Assembly: GCA_025618425.1 (NCBI GenBank)
Contig: CM046832.1
Location: 61,853,108 to 61,917,107, forward strand
Length of the DNA stretch: 64,000 nt
Origin: Heliocidaris tuberculata
Taxonomy: Eukaryota > Echinodermata > Echinoidea > Camarodonta > Echinometridae
Direction of reading: 5' to 3'
In this document: in pieces, positions 49,376 through 61,262 of the stretch
Layout: every line of letters starts with the position of its first letter
Position numbering within the stretch: the stretch's first letter is position 1
Program-made: the position numbers and the translations under genes
The notes under the pieces: model-generated
Databases searched by the model: none
What the model was told of the DNA's origin: nothing
What the model saw: only the letters and a program-made list of their open reading frames with translations

Positions 49376-51817
49376 TTATCACTGTACTCTGGAGAATCCG
49401 TAGCCCCTTAACTGTGCCTTTACACTCTCAGCCCCTCCTCTGTACTTCCCCTTCTTTCCGTTGTAAGCATACTTTTCAGAATTCAGTTTGCACAAGAATA
49501 ATATTGACGAATTTCAGTTTAGAAATGTGATAATCATAACCCAATAATGCATTCTCTATACATTGTAACGACCAGGTACAATGTTGCTCCTGTAGGTAAA
49601 GATTTTTTGTTTTCAGTCTTTTTAAAATTTTGAAATATAATGCAATGTAGTTATTAGACTTTCTTCACTTTATCAACTTATTAGAAAGTGGTTCACTAAT
49701 TGCAAGAATACAATTCTTATGTCTTATGAAAACTGCTATATAAAATACAACTTCGGTCGGATAAGATTCTCTTTTATCAGAGATCATTCCAATCAATATT
49801 TGCTCCATTTATTTCTTCTCCTAAATATATACATGTGTACCCATTTGGTTTTGTTTTTTTTAAACATGAATATGAACTTATATGTTTAGGTCTTAAATTC
49901 GTACGTGGAATATCGGTCATACTATTTGAAAAAAAATCTACACTCCTACATTATCTGATAAGATTTTTTCTCAAATATTCATTTTCTGGATATTTGCAAT
50001 ACTTTACTGTATCTTACTCTTTTAATTTTAAGACTTAAAAATAAAGTTGAGTTCTGGTCATACGTTTATATTTTGAAAGAAACTGTCTGAAAGCAATTGG
50101 GAAGGGTTAATCATGTTTACATAAGAATCGATGTATATTGTCAGATTTTGAAATCATCAAAATGATAAGAAATTAACCCAATTTCGCTGAAAAGCACATG
50201 CACTACACATAGAAATAGGTATATGGGACTGCACACACATGTAACATGAATGTTCGGCCCGAACTATTTCTCATCATATTTTGATTATGCGAGCATTTGA
50301 AGAGCAATCCTTTTAAGGGGACATTTCTACTATGATGTTCTTCCAAACTGACATATAAAAGAAATGAGAAAGCTCACACATTATTTTTCACCTCTCCCAG
50401 AACTGAACCTTCTCTTTATATCGGGGACAAAACAAGTCCGAAGGACTTACAAAGAAACCTTGAGGATTATAAATAAGTCCTAGAAATTAAGAGAGTAAGT
50501 ATATTTAGAACATTGTTTGCTCTTCTGCGGCTATATTTTAAATAACATGGATAATACTCTCAGGTTAAAAAAAAATCATATTGATTGTATATTTGCATTT
50601 TCAATGCACATCACAGGAATTTTATTAACTTCAAAGATTGTATTTGAAAGAAGTTGCCAAATTGTTAAGTGTTTTTTAAAAGAAATATGGAGAAAGTACA
50701 AAGGAAAAGGTCACATGTTCTATTCTATTTGTTGAACTTTTCAAAGGTATTTGATAATCAAATAATGATTGCTCTTTAGAAGGGGAATGAAAAAGAAAAA
50801 GACGTACTGTGTTCAATGATATTTATCAGCCATATTGGATAATAGGTTATTTTTTTTTTTTTCAGTGAGTGTGTTGAAGATATGTTGATATTGTATTTTA
50901 ATATCCTTAAATGTGAATTTTCAAAGTCAGTAATTACTAGTGTGTTTTTGTCTCAATGATTTCGTAATGGAAACTGAATATACCTCATTCTTCGCTCACT
51001 ATTATTTCTTCTTCGAGTTCACCAGACATTTAGACGAATTGCCAAACTTGTCACAATTAGATTTATATCTTCATGTACAAATAACAGAAATAATTTAAAT
51101 TTGCCAGTTTTTCAAAGCTTTTATAGGCGCATTTTGTGACAAATGATATGAAAATGCTGCACGCACTTGTAATAGAATAAATGTACAAAAATTACGACAA
51201 CAGGAACATGCTTTTGTGTTATGGTTCAGATAAGAACGATTTAGTAAGGGTAGTTCTTACTCAGTATCGCATTATTTTTGTTTAGCTACTTGTTAACAAC
51301 AAACATGATAACACACATTGTGCCATTGCCATTTAAAAAAAATGTTTCCCTGTTTGAAAAAAAATAGATGTGTGTAAATAATAGTTCCTTGTTAATTGTA
51401 TCGTTTAATTTGAAAAAGGGTCGTTTTTTATGTTTGTTGAGACAGATAATCCCACAAATATTCTAATAGAACCAAATACTCTGCCTAAAGGCTACAGTGA
51501 TGACCTTAATAGTACTATACAAAAGGTGTCCGTCACAAAATAGTCCAATGGCTTTTCATTTTTGTCATCTATTATAACCAAAGACCAAACAAATAAACAC
51601 GTCCAGATGAACCTGAAGGGTAACCTTATTATTACGTCTACTCATTCCCCCCCCCCCCCTTGATTACTTTTTCGTTGAGTTTAAAAAGTTTATATTGTCC
51701 ATATTTGAAAGAGAACAGAAATATAGCCATGAATGTTTACATGTTGAAAAAAATATACCTGTCCATGATCACTTTCTTGTGCTAGGGAACATAACGTTAG
51801 TCCTTCTTTTATCAATA
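49376..51817. other. Downstream intergenic DNA, nothing recognised
   Basis: AT-rich unique sequence with poly-T at 50849-50862 and poly-C at 51646-51658. Open frames of 60-72 codons here have no signature. Confidence 0.5.
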
Positions 51818-51819
51818 TA

Positions 51820-52863
51820 CAGTGCGTCCCAGAAAACAACGAAACCCTAAAACAAAGGGTTATTGTGACCACACTATGTGCTCTATGACAATAATTATCT
51901 ATTTTCCATAAACTAAAAGTATTATGCTATTAAATGATACCTTGATGGCATCCATCCGTACATGCTTTACCGAGCAGTAGCATTTTGAAAATGAAATGTA
52001 AAAATTCAATTGTGCCGGATTTGGGTAAAACCGTGAAAACGTTAGGATTACATGCGAACATGACCTAAATTTAACATGACTTTTAAAACCCCATGAGAAG
52101 ACTGTTTTCATATCTTTCTTTCAATAACGAGGGCAAGGATAATGCCCTCATCATAAAATAAAGGATGGTCAATGTATTGTCAATGTTGGGGGTAAAGAAA
52201 GGACATGTTTTGTATTGAAATTGTATCTGCATTCGAAATGAAAAGGAATTTTTTGCATTTTTCTGCACTGAAGTTTTTTTTTAAGAACAAAGCGGACAGA
52301 AAGGTGATATTTTTCATAAAAGTAAAGTAGGTGGCACTTTCCATTGTCAAATGGAAATACAAAGTAGAAAGGGTACATAAAGCAGAAAAAACAAAAATAT
52401 TTGGGCAATTTCCCACCTCAGGAGGGGCACATTTTCCATCAAACGAAGGGCACTTTTTCATCTTTGAGGGATATTTGATTTTGGAATGTTGGTGGGCTTT
52501 TGCCCCTGCCACCACTGGAAATTGGTATTGACCCCTGTTTTATGAATTTCTAATTGAATGCATGCCATCACAAAAGGGAATTTCACGTCCCATATCTCTC
52601 AAAGCTGGTATTTCCATTTAGTCATTTTCGCATGTGATACTAACGTCTTCACGGTTTTACCCAAATCCGGCACAATTGAGTTTTTACACGTCATTTTCAA
52701 AATGCTGCTGCTTGGTAAAGCATGTAAGGATTGATGTCATCAGGGTATCATTTAAAAGCATAATCTTCTAGTTTATGGAAAATAGATAATTATTGTCATA
52801 GAGCACATAGTGTGGTCACAATAACCCTTTATTTTAGGATTTCGTTTTTTCTGGGACGCACTG
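51820..52863. mobile_element. Mariner/Tc1-like element with ~250-bp terminal inverted repeats
   Basis: The left arm 51820-52070 and right arm 52616-52863 are inverted copies, roughly 90% matching by eye, both ending CAGTGCGTCCCAGAAAA. Each side is flanked by TA (51818-51819, 52864-52865). The 1,044-bp length, TA target site and CAGTGCG terminus fit the Tc1/mariner superfamily. The interior (52071-52615) has short frames on both strands but no recognisable DDE/D transposase, so it is a non-autonomous, foldback-style member. Confidence 0.8.
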
Positions 52864-52865
52864 TA

Positions 52866-52996
52866 TATCCAACTTACAATCATGATTAATATCCATAATC
52901 ACATTTGTGGGGGAAAAAAAATCAGATCACAGTATCATGAATGTTTGCGTTGTAAAGCCAAATATGTACCAGGTATACAGAAAATACCTTGTAAAT

Positions 52997-53045
<49 letters not shown>

Positions 53046-53849
53046 CTAAACCAATCATCCTTATCGAAACATGATGGTTAAAGCAAGATTGAAATTTTAT
53101 ATCGTAATTTAGTAATCATTTCAGTTTGTGCTTGATCGTTGGTATCAAAGTTTGGTGATAAATCAAATAAATATAAAAAAAAAAAAAATGGGGTGACTGT
53201 ATAAAAGAATAACACACATGAACTGAGCAGGAGACCAATGATTGAATAACATATACAAGGCCTTATCTTCTACATAAGGATTCCATCAAAATCAATATAT
53301 GGTATAATTTGAGTAACCTGATATATAAACATAAATATCTTAATACAAATTTTGACTGATAAGAATCACGTTTAACATGCCTTAAATTTCTCTCCTTTTG
53401 TTTTTGTTTTGAAGAAGTAAACTCGCCAGACATGTATAGTCAACAAAAACAGGGCCTTCAAATATATAACAAACAAAGAAGATACAAAGAGGGTTTTTTT
53501 TTTTTAAGTAACTTTGTTCAAAGTTTTGTGGCTGGCAAGTGCTTATGACTTCTTAATGGATTACAGAAATGAATAATTTGAGATGAGATAACATAGAGGA
53601 AGGTGATGGAGAGGAAGAAGAAGGAACGTGACGGTTTAACATCCCTAATCAGGGAGTCGCTAGAAAATGCATGATTATTTAACGCCAAGAACGAGAAAGC
53701 ACTCCCTGTGTAGGTAATAAAAGCAGCCTTAATTGAAAACAAAGACACTGCTCCTTGCCATCTATCTCTCAATTTACAACATTAACTGAAAGAAACTCGT
53801 TAGACTAAAAAAATCTTGAGTCCTCCAAAACGTTGCATATATAATTTGT
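52866..53849. other. Intergenic DNA with (TA)n
   Basis: (TA)n occupies 53000-53042. The rest is AT-rich with no gene recognised. Confidence 0.6.
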
Positions 53850-54060
53850 GGGAATGACTGTAGTTTTTCGTTGGCATCCGTGCGTGTTCATTTTGAGAGA
53901 GAGCATTATAATGCAGGCAAAGTGCGCTCCGCTCTGTGTGCGGATCTGTCTATGGTGCGGATATGTGGAAGCGCGGCGGGGTCAAGCGCGTGTACGCCAC
54001 AGTGCAATATACCACTTATCAAGCAATTTGAACTGGCGCCACTGGGATTCTCAATGAAAT
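53850..54060 (+). promoter_or_regulatory. Candidate downstream regulatory island
   Basis: About 210 bp of complex, CpG-containing DNA (GTGCGGATCTG, AGCGCGGCGGGG, GGCGCCACTGG) sits directly before a long GA tract, 5.2 kb after the Hox stop codon. Open frames of 66-69 codons in two frames look accidental. A regulatory element is possible. Confidence 0.25.
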
Positions 54061-54061
54061 G

Positions 54062-54095
54062 GGAAGCGTGAGGGAAAGAGAGAAAGGGAGGGAGG

Positions 54096-54144
<49 letters not shown>

Positions 54145-54300
54145 GAAGGAAGAGAGAGAGAGAGAGAGAGAGGTATATTGTACAGTAGAACTACAGCATA
54201 GGAATCAGTAGAGAACGGAAGAAAAAGTGAAAAGATAAAGTACAAGGGGGGGGGGGGGGGGAGGGGAGAGAGAGAGAGAGAGGGGGGGGGGGGAGATGGA
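54062..54300. repeat. GA-rich tract with poly-G
   Basis: (GA)n and GGGA-rich sequence at 54062-54172, then poly-G at 54246-54262 and 54282-54293 with GA runs between. Confidence 0.9.
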
Positions 54301-54659
54301 TATAATTATTGGAAATTCGTTTGGAGAGTGCAGGCCGCTTGATGCGTAAACGTGTTTCGGCATGGTTTTAGCAGCTAAATAAAGACAAAAAGGGGAAATG
54401 AAAAAAAGAGAGGGAGTTTTTTTTTTTTTAATCCCATTCAGAAATTTAGAAACGACAGAGAGACAACAGCATGGTAAACATTATTGTCTGGTCATGTAGG
54501 GGTGAACCGCGTTGAGACCCGAATGATAGAGATGAAAGATGACAAAGACGCATGGATGAATAAAGTGAATAATATCTCTGCCCGATTGTGTAGGAGACAC
54601 TGGGGTCGAGAGAAGACGTGCGTGGGATGTGAAGAAATTGAAAGAGAGAAGTAAAATAT
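54301..54659. other. Short unique segment between GA tracts
   Basis: Complex sequence with no gene recognised. A T run of 12 lies at 54418-54429. Confidence 0.5.
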
Positions 54660-54736
54660 AATGGGAGTGGGAGGGAGAAAGAGAGAGGGGCATACGTGCA
54701 TACATGTCATGGACGTGGAGATGTAATGATAGAGGA

Positions 54737-54778
<42 letters not shown>

Positions 54779-54808
54779 ATTAGAGACGACGGATGTAGGG
54801 AAAGAGGA

Positions 54809-54839
<31 letters not shown>

Positions 54840-55015
54840 GGCGGAGATGACGGAGGAAGAGAGGCTGGAGAGTGAAATAGAGGGAGAGCTTGCAGACGAA
54901 AATAATATGGAAAATGAAAACTAGTCGCCTTTGAATTAGCATGAAGGAGGCAAAGATATGAGGAAAGAGAGAAAGATAGAGGGAGAGAGAGAGAGAGAGA
55001 GAGAAAGAGAAGACA
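54660..55015. repeat. Interrupted (GA)n tracts
   Basis: Several GA runs (54740-54777, 54809-54834, 54978-55010) are separated by purine-biased unique sequence. Reverse-strand open frames rich in Ser and Leu are by-products. Confidence 0.85.
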
Positions 55016-56498
55016 TTTAATACATGAGTACAAAATAAGAAAAATTACAAATTACAGAATGTATCGTATGTACACATACCTGAGAAATGTTGAATTACTG
55101 GAAACACCTTTCCTCATTTGGTGTACTAAAAACATGCCTTTAATAGAAACTGTATGAATTATTTAGACCGCTGGCGATGGACAAAAAAAATAATTTTTTT
55201 TTAAATAAAAAAAAACTAAATTAAAAAAAAAAAAAAACTATAAAAAACTCAAGTCTCTCTCCTTTTCTGTCATAATAATAATATATATATATTCTACGAA
55301 GACAAGTGTCAGTGTAATGCGATGATTGCTCAACTAAAAAACTTTAATATTACCTATATCAGAATATAAGATGTAATATTTCAGAAATAAGCAGAAAAAT
55401 AGTGAATAAATTAGTTTTATTTCACAGAAATGACATTCTTTAACTTGGATAGCACATCTGGATTATAAAGAACCGTTTTCATGCATATTAGGGTTAGTAG
55501 GCATGACAATAACAGCGCTATTTTGTATTGTCAGTTGAGTTTTAAAGGTATCCCCTATTATTACCAAACAATAAAAAGGTTAATATAGATTGATCTAGTG
55601 TGAAATTCTTTAAAATTCAAAGTTCCTATAAGAATTTTTAAAAATGAAGCATATTATACATTATACGGTTAGTGGTGTTGAAAGAACAACAACAACAAAA
55701 AAATAAGAACATGGCTAGTGTCCATCTTTTCCCCCAGCAATTTACAAACTGTCGCTATGAATAACCAGATTATTAACATGCATTTCGTCAGATTATTGAT
55801 ACCGAAACACATACGCGGTGACAATACTATATGCGCTGAAACTCGATGCACTGTGTGATCACATTTGTTCTCACTCAATTGTTAATGTTTTGTTTCCAAT
55901 TTAGAGAAAATGTAAAGAGCAATTTCCCAATGAAATGAGGTCATAAGCATACGGGCATAATCATTTTTGAAAGATTGTCATATTTCACTGAATAAAATTT
56001 TGTGAGCGAGCAAAGCAAGTAATAAATATTGAAACCTTTTTACGTTTACAGTCTCTTCTAAAATTTTGGCTTGTTAATGTAATTTCGTTCTCAGAGTATC
56101 ATGTTAGACGAGACATGAAGATTAGCAACAGACTAATTCGCTGCCAAATTATAAGGTGACTTTTGACTGAATATCCGTAGGTTTAACACTATCGAGGACT
56201 TCTAGCCCCTATAAAATAGTCCCCTATCTAGCCTCATAAATACGGCTATATATCAGTATTTATGCACGAACACGGTCATCTTCGGTTACTACAAATATAA
56301 CAATAACAAAATCAATATCTGTTTTACAAACGGCACTTCTCATTGCCTTTAAAAAGTCAATGTCCAGCTGCGTGCACTCATTTATCACGCTGATGAACAG
56401 AGTTATCAAAGCAGAACCGAAATTTGCGTTTCATCCCTTTAAAAGTGTCTCATGCAAGTTGTTGTGTTATTGTTGGCTGTAAAGTTCAATGTCTGCGA
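55016..56498. other. Intergenic DNA, nothing recognised
   Basis: AT-rich, with poly-A at 55219-55237 and short TA runs near 55282. No gene is supported. Confidence 0.5.
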
Positions 56499-56825
56499 GC
56501 AGAAAGAGGAAGAAAGAGAAAGAGAAAGAGAAAGAAGAGAAATATACGGAGAGAGAGAGAGAATTGGATAGATTAGAGAGCGATATTATATATGGAGGTA
56601 GAGAGAACGGGAGAAACACGGGAAGAGGCAGACAGGCCCGGAGAGAAAGAGAGTTAATGAAAGATATAAACGAAGAGTACAGATACAAATATAAAGGAAA
56701 GAAGGTAAGGGTGAGGGAGAGAAGAAGAAGAAGAAGAAGAAGAAGAAGAAGAAGAAGAAGAAAAGAAGAAGAAGAAGAAGAAGAAGAAGAAGAAGAAGAA
56801 GAAAAGAGACAGATGAATGCAGTGA

Positions 56826-56879
<54 letters not shown>

Positions 56880-56883
56880 AGGT
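56499..56883. repeat. Long GA/GAA homopurine region
   Basis: GAAAGA repeats, then (GAA)n at 56721-56803 and (GA)n at 56827-56881, followed by poly-T at 56883-56896. Apparent Arg/Glu-rich and Ser/Leu-rich frames on the two strands are repeat artefacts. Confidence 0.9.
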
Positions 56884-56896
56884 TTTTTTTTTTTTT

Positions 56897-59235
56897 GCCA
56901 TATAATTTTTTTTGCCGATCCTATGCCATGTATGCATTAGCTCCCTGAAGGTAGTAAGGCACTGAACCGAACCGTCCGTGACTGCTGCGGGCCAACTATG
57001 GCGTCGAGCCACTGAACGTACGGTCATCCGACCGAAGAAAGCTTTCTATACAGATTCGCGTAGCTTTACGCAGGGTATCCGCCACCACGGCACAATGAAA
57101 AACCGATAGTTGCTTGAAAGGGGTCCTGAAATGAATGCGTAGAAAAACTGCATCGTTACTATCAAATTCAGAAGGAAAAATGTGTTTTATTGATTGAAAT
57201 CTTTACGAATATTAATATGAAACTTGATATGGGCATGGACGACATTATTTGATAGTAGATCTTTATAATTATGTACATGTATTGTGGAATATGCCTATAC
57301 TCATTTTGAGGTTGAACAATTTTTTCTTTTCTCAGTGTCCTTATATAACATTTGTGTAGCTTGTAGTTTTATCCCACTCTGTTTCTTTATCAGTTTATAT
57401 CCCTCTGCCCCATCTCTTCTTCTCTATCAAACACACACACACACACGCACACACTCAACAATATTCCCCCTGTATTTTAAATCAATTATACAACTATCAT
57501 GGAATTCGAGACAACTAGCCACCAAAGGTGGACAGGCGACATCCGTAAATAGACAGGGGAGCAAATATCCATAACCCAGACACAGGCACGTGACCACAAG
57601 TATGGAAAACACTTGTTCCTCCACATTTTTTCGGCGCCTCAACAACTTATCATTTGAAGCAAGTCCTGATTATGCTGTGAAATATGTCTTTGGCCAGATG
57701 CCGATAGACATTCTTTGGACAGGTCACAGTTTCTTCTTCTTCTTCGTCTTCTTTTTTTCATTTCTTTTTTGTTCTGTTGGCACCACCACACACCCCCGCA
57801 CACTGTCAAACAAAAGTTTCGCGGTGTTTATTGTAAGATGTCAACGAACTTTGTTTCAGGTTTTTACATTCATTGGGTAGACAATTCACGAGAGCTTTTT
57901 TGCCTTCTATCATTCTCTCTCAAAAATCGCGAAGAAATAATTTGTTCATAATAGTATGGGCTTATTAAGTTTTCATGGAAGGCCTAGATGGAAACGAATA
58001 CACTTGATAAGGTTAATGATAAAATGTTCCATACTCTTTAACCCTGGCCTTGTCTTGTCGACTTGGATTTTTATGAACCTAGAAAAGTTCTTTCCGTTGA
58101 AGTTTTTTTTTTTTTTTTTTTTTTTATTTGTGATCCCATGTTGTCTCCGAATATTTTTAGCTTTATTGCCCCAAAAGCAAATATGAAAATTTGCATTTTT
58201 ATATATATATAAAAATATACATAATATATAGGCAATGTTATACAACCCAAGATAACTTACGCACAACGTGCGTTCTTCACCCACCGCTAACAGTGTTGTT
58301 AATCTTGTGCAATGAAAGCTGTGAGAATATTTTCTCTGGTATATATTCCTCTCGTTACGTCACAGGTTATACTACATGAGATGAATATGCAAATTATGCA
58401 AACTGCTCAAGGTTGCCCCCTGGGCAACAAAGCTGAAAATGTTCTTTGACCACTTACGCTTACAAATCAAGAAAAACAAAATTCAAGGAAAGAACTTTTC
58501 TAGGTTCACTGTTGGCTGTATAGGATTCCAAGCCCATATACAAGAAGGTACCATCTCCACTCCACGGGGAGTATTCCTGAAGAATGTTTATCGTTCACAT
58601 CATACATGTTGGTAGTATCAAATAAAATCACAATGGCTTCCGGCAATCATATCATTTAAAAAGTTTTTTTTTTTATCCCTCTCAAAATCTTAAAGAGTTT
58701 TTTTTTCGTTATAAACATATTTTGGAAAATGTCTACATGTACATGTAGATACTAATTGAAATATGAAAGTTTAACAGTTATTATGACTCAGTAGCTGCTG
58801 CCAAGTTAAGCGACTGCCTGCGACACCAAAAGACCACAAGCAGAGGGGCGAGAGGGGCGAGCTGTCTCATAGGACTTGGGTCGACTTTGGGGATGCCACC
58901 AATTTATATTAGAAACATGATAATACACGAAACCTCTGTTTTTAACAAATCGAGGGTACTTCAGAGATAGAAAGAATTTTTAGATGACAATAAGGTTGAT
59001 TGGATAGCTAAGTGGACAGGTGAGCACTAATTAGATTAGTGATGAGTGGTTGTGAACCACGTCGTAGATAAAGAAGATCGCCTTTAAAAACAAAACACAA
59101 ACCGGAGGAAACACAAGCTTGTTTTGGGATAATGTGTTTGGTGTCACAGAAGTGTTTGATTTTGAACTCCACTGTGCTGTCTATGGTTTTTGTTTCAGGC
59201 AAACGGGAAGAGAGATTTTTCTCTCTCTAAAGGGT
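56897..59235. other. Intergenic DNA, nothing recognised
   Basis: Contains (CA)n at 57430-57452, poly-T at 58106-58127 and TA-rich sequence near 58200. Open frames up to 103 codons include poly-Phe or poly-Lys from homopolymers, and none is convincing. Confidence 0.5.
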
Positions 59236-59668
59236 TGGTCACAACCGGTCGCACACCTCCTTGCATGTGGTCTGTGACAGATTTCAAAGAAAATCCTTCC
59301 CTCGCACGCACGGTTCTGTACGTTTATTTTATTTTTTCCAAGCAAGCAGGAGGACATGCAAGGAGGCTGTTGAACATGTCCATCAAACCCTGGCTACGTG
59401 TTTTGATGAAAGCAAGTGACATATGCAGCCATCGTACTTCTTCCACGGGCTTCTTGCGAACATCGCAAGGGCTTCTTGCGGAGGTCTGACGAAGACCGTG
59501 GTTTCATACGGAGCCGTAACATTTCGCGCATCAGTTGCACGGTATCTGTACTGGGGCTGTCCGTTCGCCTCAAGAGTTATTAGATGTTAGAGAGGGAATG
59601 TTCATGAGGAGGGTGCAAGACGCCCAAGAGGAGGTGCAGAGAGGGAGGTGCACGGCCGGTTGTGACCA
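59236..59668. repeat. Inverted-repeat element, TGGTCACAACCGG ends
   Basis: TGGTCACAACCGG at 59236-59248 is matched exactly in inverted orientation by CCGGTTGTGACCA at 59656-59668. Similarity extends inward (GTCGCACACCTCC against GGAGGTGCACGGC). A third inverted copy of the end, CAGTTGTGACCATG, is at 59757-59770. The interior is complex and partly self-complementary. It is probably a small non-autonomous element with multiple or nested ends. No target duplication was resolved. Confidence 0.45.
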
Positions 59669-59799
59669 TGCATGATAAATGAAGGACGTACGAATCGCAG
59701 GAGTTGGCCAACAGCCGATCGCAGCTGGGACACGCACGTGCAAAATCACTCACGATCAGTTGTGACCATGAGCATAAGATCACCGTTAACTTCCAAGGA

Positions 59800-60374
59800 A
59801 ATATGGAAACAATGATGATATAACACCTGAAAATTACAGGGGATACTTGAATGATTTCATTCCAATGCACTCATTATGAATAAATTATATCACTGATTGA
59901 CCTGAGTCGAACTCTTGTCTATTGTTAGCTTAGTATTAATGCAAGCATTGAAGCCTTGACATTGAAATGTGCAATGAGTGCTTGGAAAACTACATCGGTT
60001 GAGAGAGCAGCTATTGTCACAGAGCGATAATTCAAATAGAGTTGACAAAAGAGTTGATTTTGGTCTGTTGCCAACTTTCTGGATCTCTGAAAATCGAACT
60101 AACAATCGGATGTGGATTGATCAGAACAAAATCGTCATTCACATAACCGACAAAAAGTAACGAGCTTTGTGTAAGGACTAACTGATCATTGCTATCGGAG
60201 AGAACGTTTGCATGTTTGTTTGTTTTGATTCAACTTTGGATGCTATACTATTAGACATGCACGTAACTATAATCATGACGTGTTTGTGAGTGTTATATGT
60301 CTTTTACAGACGTGTATCAAGTTATCAGATCAGGCGACCAAACTTCAATATCATCGTGGAAAAGACGTGACTTA
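59800..60374. other. Intergenic DNA, nothing recognised
   Basis: Unique sequence of moderate AT content, and no gene is supported. Confidence 0.45.
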
Positions 60375-60418
60375 GGATTGAACCCGGGATCGGAGACAAG
60401 AGGCCTCCAACTAGACTA
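60375..60418 (-). mobile_element. tRNA-derived SINE head, candidate
   Basis: On the minus strand TAGTCTAGTTGG (A-box-like, 60418-60407) is followed by GGTTCAATCC (B-box, 60384-60375), an internal RNA polymerase III promoter. The spacing is short and a cloverleaf does not fold well, so this is a SINE remnant rather than a tRNA gene. The 3' boundary is not visible. Confidence 0.35.
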
Positions 60419-61069
60419 AATGAATTCATATCTCCCTGAGACAATCAGAGTTTTAGTCCCAAATCCTGGGTATAGCATACTTCCTGAGTATAGAAATCTA
60501 GACATTCCGATTCCATGACCACTAATGACCACTAATCTAACCACTGGTATATGGCTGAGCTATTCCTCAGCTCACCTGTAGAAGTTGAAGTGCAGATTAG
60601 TTTGCTTAACAACAAAAAAGTGGTACAAGAATGCAATGTTTTCATAACAAATTAATAACATCATTTGCATTAGAAGCATGATGAATTAGCAATGCTATGG
60701 CTGGTTACGCTTCTGAAGCGAAAGAAACAGCGGCCACGGGGAAATCCCGGATTCCGAACCAAGTCAATGCAAAAGTTCCCTAGCTAGGAAAGTACATGTA
60801 CGTACATGTAGTTGCTTAATACTGGAACATATTGTAATACCATGGACCTACACTGGTACGACATGCACCTGTGACATGGCTTCGCTGTCAATATCCTACC
60901 CTTATCGGGTTCTCAAATTCAACCCAAGACCAAACAGCCTACCTTATCCTAACCTAGCCTTAAACCTATTATATGAAACTTAATTCATACACTAACACTA
61001 ACCCTACATCTTTGACGATATTAAGCCCGAGGCGATTGGTTTGGTTTGATGTTTTTTTGGTGTTTTTTT

Positions 61070-61262
61070 TACCCAACTGCTAAGAAAGCATCTGTATGCT
61101 TGTAAGTAAGCAACCAAGGGACCGACGGCTTTAAGTCCTCTCCGAGGGACTTGGTAATGAGGGTTAATGCCTTACCAAATGGCACTAGTGCATCCACTTG
61201 GTTTCGAACCTGGGTCCTCCAGTTACTAGACCACTGCTCTATCTCTGAGCCATCGTACCTCC
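61070..61262 (-). mobile_element. tRNA-derived SINE, candidate
   Basis: On the minus strand an A-box region TGGCTCAGAGATAGAGCAG (61252-61234) and a B-box GGTTCGAAACC (61210-61200) are present. A D-arm-like GCTC..GAGC is visible. The acceptor and T stems do not pair properly, so it is a SINE and not a functional tRNA. A ~130-bp tRNA-unrelated body follows to about 61070, then a T-rich run on the plus strand at 61050-61070 (A-rich tail on the minus strand). Confidence 0.55.

Noticed and set aside
56467..57027. 186-codon minus-strand frame, the longest in the window
   Set aside because: Its core is poly-Ser/Leu from GA and GAA repeats; no splice context or recognisable domain.
61200..61262. A tRNA gene on the minus strand
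   Set aside because: A and B boxes are present but acceptor and T stems do not pair, so a tRNA-derived SINE is more likely.
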